Assembly (NCBI RefSeq): GCF_040115645.1
Contig: NC_089569.1
Location: forward strand, 310,001-374,000
DNA length: 64,000 bases
Source of the DNA: Euwallacea fornicatus
Lineage: Eukaryota; Arthropoda; Insecta; Coleoptera; Curculionidae
Direction: 5' to 3'
This document shows positions 59,601 through 64,000 of the stretch, one piece after another. The first letter of the stretch is position 1; each line of letters starts with the position of its first letter. Both the position numbers and the translations under genes were made by a program. The notes below the pieces were generated by a model that ran no database searches, was not told the DNA's origin, and was given only the letters and a program-made list of their open reading frames with translations.

Positions 59601-62600
59601 AGAACAAGAGCCATTAATCTGAAATTGATTGTCCTACCGAAATTAACCTTCGTAGAGAAGTTGACCGTCATATCAATTCAGAATTGAAACCAAAAATATA
59701 TTAGAGATGAGCTGTAAGAATATTAATGAAAGAATCCTCGGTAACAAATGAACGATTCTTTAAAATTAATTTGTTGACGCATGCGCCAAACGTTACATTT
59801 TCTCGTTTCCTTTATGACAGTTTCGAAAAATTAAGTTAATAAATTTCATGAAACGGCGGGAATTATTTAAAATTATAGTTAATTTTTTTCCTTTAAACGA
59901 ATTATAGAGAAAACTTTGATCGAAATATATATATAGATCGAATTTATCCAGAGAATCCAGGGGGCGTTCGGCCCTCTGTCGGGATGCTATTGACAGACTC
60001 TAACGACGACTATGACGTAAATTTTATTCACCTTATGCTCTATTAAACTTTAAAATCAAAATTAAGCAAAGAACTAAGTTATAATCGCTTTTTTCAATCT
60101 TATGTTTTTTTTCCTGTAGGTTTCTTCTCTTGGTGAGCGATTCAAAGGTGAGTGGTTGTCCATTTTTTAGAAAAGTTATTATTTTTATTTTTTTTAGTCG
60201 GTCGCCCTATAAGGATTGCTACTTATAGGAGGGTCTAGATATAATGGTTTAAATGCGTATTGGATGCTAGACAGTAGAAAAATGGAGCGATTTAGCTAAA
60301 CTCGCCTCATAAAAGCTACTTGATTTCATTTTACAGGTTATTAAAGTAATTTTTTAATTATATAAGTTGGTATGTTTTTAGATATGTTAAATTGACTTAA
60401 AATATCCACGTCAAACCAAATATATCAAAAATATAAAAAACGGACCTAACTTTCTTATCAGTATCGTTAACTTGAGTACTACAACTTAAGGATTAAGATA
60501 AATATTATTCACGTATATTTCATTCAATTTACTGAGAATATGCGCTAAAAATCTGTAGAAACTAGAAACATACAAATAAATGGACCATTTTTTAAATCAG
60601 AGAAAGTAAATATTTTCATCTTTATAAAAAGATACAGGGTGATCCATTAAAAAAAACAAAACTGGGGGTATTTTGCTAGATTTTCCATGATTACCTTTCG
60701 GTTTGTTAAAAGATTTTGATAGTATGAAAAAAAATGAAAATTTACTAATTTGAATATTTTCATGGGGCCACCAATAACGGAAATAACCACTTAATCCAAT
60801 ATAGTGAATCACCCAATAATTGTCAACTCGTAAGACTGACCTTAATTGATTATAAAATCAACCCGTTTCGCAGGTCTGCAAGTAAGAAGTGTAGTTCTCA
60901 ATACAGATTTCAGCACTATTAGCTAGTACTATCAGTAGCGCCATCTGCCTTTGCTGATGGTCAGGTAGTTCATCTGACATCAAATTAAGATTCAATAGCC
61001 AAAAGTTGTCAATGTGGCATGACTGCCTGAAACTAATAAGATTATCAATGAATACATGAGGTGTCATTGGTCGGTTTCATATCTCGCGGGTTAGATTTGA
61101 ATCGACCCATCACGTGACATGAAATATATATCAGTTTGCCGGACCGGAATCCCCTTGATAGATTGTATTTACAGGTTGCTTATTGTCACCATTTTTATGT
61201 ACTTGGCTAAGTTATGGAAGGTCTGGTTGATAAGAAGAAAATCACTTTCCCATCAAGAAAACAAAGTCTCCACCACTGAATTGGAAATATTCACGCACGT
61301 TCTTCTTTCTACATTTGCTTATGATAATTTCGACAATGATTTCTGACAATCAAAGTACCCATCGTAGCTCGACTCCCCGTGAACTTTAGACTTTTGAACG
61401 AGTCCCATGACGATTCTCAAGAAACGCACCCTACAAATTAGAAAAGGAGGCGGCTAGGGGTGGCGTTGAGACCGTTACAAGGATCTTTGATTAAATTTAA
61501 GGCCTAATGTAAGAAGTTTCGGGTATCTTATTGAGTTGCGCGTTAAAAGCGCATCTCATCGGGTCCAGCAGTTTTATGACCCATTACTTTCTATTTATTT
61601 GTGCAATTAATATCCAGGTATGTCAGCCACACCCTATCGGATGAGTTCTGATGGGCTTCCGCCCTTAATGACTTTCATTTCATTCCAAACAAATAATGAA
61701 AATAAATTCATGTCATATGTCGAAGACGTCATTAATCTGCCTGTCAAGAAGCCCCTGGTCATATTTGTTTTTGATGTAAATTGTAATGTATAGGTGGGGC
61801 TGCCATAGGGACCGACCGACGTAAATTGGTAATTATAGGTATTATGCAGTACAGTGGTTAAGGTGAGGCCGCCCTCGATTTTATTTGCTTCGATCTTCTC
61901 AGTTATCGCAGAGGAATTCTTTAAACAAACCGCAAAGATTTGTGAGCAAATATTTGACGGAGGATTTAAATCTGCTCCCGAACGACAGGAAATCGGGTGT
62001 TTTAGAGTGGAAAATCATATTTTATAAGCAAACCCCATGGCGTTCGGTGGGGTTCGACAATAGCGAGAAAGGAAATATTTGCCGTTCAATAAAAACTCTG
62101 CAACGATGGTTTAACTCGAGGACGAAGCATGCATAAAGCATGTACAAGCAGCAGAAGCGGCACTTTTTATTTTTACTTTTAATAAAATAAATAGAACCTC
62201 CCATCGCCGCCCACCAAATTAAACCCTTGACAGCGACAGAAAAAGCAAAAACATGGCTGCATACGGGGCTAAATCACTGCCGGGGCGGCGTGATTATAAA
62301 AATGATGGCTCCTCAGAGATATGTCGCGGTCTTGCTTTAATGTCATTACGTGAGCTAATTTTGTATTAAAATTAAAAAAGCCGCTTATTGTTGTCATCGC
62401 CACTAGATGCGATTACCGGTATACAAGCATAACTAGAAGGGAATGCAATTAGGTTAAACCAGTAGTAGCGGCAGCATTCTTTTCTGTGTATTTTACAGTT
62501 TTTTTACCCAGAATGCGGCAACGGTAACAGGGTAGACTGCATAACTTTGAAACTACTCAAAATATTAAAACGGAGTTCTTAATTTGATAATAATATGAAA

Positions 62601-64000
62601 TTTCTGTGACTTTTGGTTCGGGCCGTCGGGTGTGGTTTGCCCCCGCAGCTTAAACCGGAAGCACCGCGTCCTAGAGGATCGGCACAAATGAGTATTGCAG
62701 CGTGGCGCCATCTATCAGCGAGCTTTAAATAAGTGCCGGAACTGAATTTATCGCGCTCAAAAACCCCTTAGCAGCAATTTCAAATCTGCAAATCGACGGT
62801 TTCATTACCAATTTATAGAATAAAAAAAATTACTGTGACACCCTGTAAAATGGAAACGAGCGAATATTGTATGAGGTAAGTTTCGCCGAATCGCCGAATT
62901 CTTTTACTCTCTAGCACCCAATACCCGTTTGCACCGTTGCTTCTAGGACACCCTGTTTAAGTAGTATACAGTGCGTTCCGATTACCTGCAACGTTTGCGC
63001 AACTCCTAAAAATGTGTCCCCTACTTTGGCAGCTATCCGGAAAGAATGGTACTCTCATACGCGCCACATACCTTGAAGATGTCGAATGCAAAAAATGGTG
63101 GTACGTTCGTTTCGCGAAAAAAACGAAAGTCGCAGCTAGTTGTAAGCAAAGGACAATCCTGACCTGTCACCCATTGGGAGGGCTCGGTCGACTCAACAGT
63201 TGGACAACGCTTGGGATTTCTGATAAAATAGTTAAAAATGTAAATTAACAAGTCATTGACGTTCGTGAGACTTTTTATTTGAAGGTAGCTTCAGAATAAT
63301 GCAAAGAATTAGAACCCGCTGCATAAAATAAACTTAAAGGACAAGAATTGCCATTTATACTAAAATGGCGTTCACTATGGAAATTTCTTACAGTGATCAC
63401 ATTGTTGACTAGCACGTTATCGTCCAGTTTAGTTCAGGTCAGGCTCTACTGGTGATGGCTCGCATTCCTGCCGCCCAACTCGCAGTTTGGGAAAGAATCT
63501 CAACTTATAGAGATAACGCAAAACTTAGGCAAGCTAGGAACTCATGGAGGACTGGTAGGAAGGATGGAAACGTTTATCCCCGACGAGCGGAAGTGAGTCG
63601 AACGAAAGTTCGGGGAGATGGAGCATTTCGCGACTCCACTTGAACGGGTCGTGATATGTTCATTGTCTAGCTAAATTGGCTCGACAAGAAGGAATTGTTC
63701 GAGTAGTACTTCAGCGCTGTAGTACACATGCTAAGTAAGATAATAAGGAAAAGATAGGAAGAGGAGAGGAGAAATGAGTAGATGGCACCATAGATGGTGG
63801 TCCGGCATTTCTTAATGATGCTTTGCGCGCGTTCCCGGACATCTCAGGTGTTCGGGCTGGTTGGTGGTCGGAGAGCCGTTCACTTACGTCGAGTTGAGCC
63901 AACGTGAGGCTGGATGCGACGAAGAGAAGAGTGCCTGAGGTAATCCCATGCTATTCGATCGCCGGAATTCTAGATGGAAGATTTTACTTCGTGACAAGAA
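56691..64000. other. Upstream of Nup88: no gene recognised
   Basis: Holds the presumed Nup88 promoter (no TATA box evident in the first 200 bp; several TGACAGT/ACTGTTGACAG words near 56815-56845). GC-spiked, repeat-poor blocks occur at 58290-58460 and 62230-62420. A small fold-back element lies at 60633-60815, and TACAGGG traces near 62839 and 62949. Open frames of up to 83 codons (61885, 63012, 63452) show no known domain. Confidence 0.4.
60633..60815. mobile_element. Small fold-back element (183 bp)
   Basis: The left end TACAGGGTGATCCATTAA and right end GTGAATCACCCA(AT) form short inverted repeats (GGGTGATCCA against GGGTGATTCA). The interior is AT-rich without coding. The ends belong to the same TACAGGG group as the larger elements. 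Confidence 0.5.

Noticed and set aside
1..64000. CRISPR arrays, bacterial operons, rRNA genes and phage-like modules
   Set aside because: None seen; intron-split genes and insect transposons show this is animal nuclear DNA.

Overview
The window looks like a piece of an insect nuclear genome, possibly a beetle, though the order cannot be fixed from sequence alone. It is AT-rich, with genes split by 50-120 bp introns, mariner and Tc1 transposons, a truncated LINE with a TAAA-type tail, and many short fold-back elements ending in a TACAGGG-like motif. No bacterial operon, CRISPR array, rRNA or convincing tRNA was seen.

Two protein-coding genes are supported, and they converge. On the plus strand (about 2651-3923) is a four-exon sarcoplasmic calcium-binding protein gene (EF-hand, SCP/Scp2 type). 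On the minus strand is a 12-exon Nup88 gene (Drosophila mbo, 'members only'), running from the ATG at 56690 to the stop at 5507. All twelve exons join in phase to a 737-residue protein, close to the roughly 740 residues usual for Nup88. Its architecture is lopsided. Exons 3-12 lie in less than 3 kb (8325-5507) with mostly 50-170 bp introns, while exon 1 (56690) and exon 2 (30301) are separated by a 26.2 kb intron and exon 2 is separated from exon 3 by a 21.8 kb intron. About 80 percent of the window is therefore intron of one gene.

The giant introns hold the mobile DNA. Intron 2 carries a full-length but dead mariner (23331-24623), a near-complete Tc1-like element with TA duplications and inverted ends (28391-29871), and several long fold-back elements (11893-12512, 17099-17495, 20997-21980, 25895-26560). 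Intron 1 carries a second, internally deleted Tc1 copy in opposite orientation (41944-43162), tandem repeats (40545-41100; 41671-41943) and the 3' end of a LINE (45605-46235). The two Tc1 copies share one coding frameshift and form an inverted pair around Nup88 exon 2. Upstream of Nup88 (56691-64000) no gene is recognised.

The points most worth checking are: a SCP intron that is almost entirely one fold-back element; the two-tier fold-back family with a repeated inner TACAGGG motif; the inverted Tc1 pair around a frame-breaking exon; a palindromic hexamer array at 25444; and long GC-spiked, repeat-free stretches inside the introns that may be regulatory DNA.
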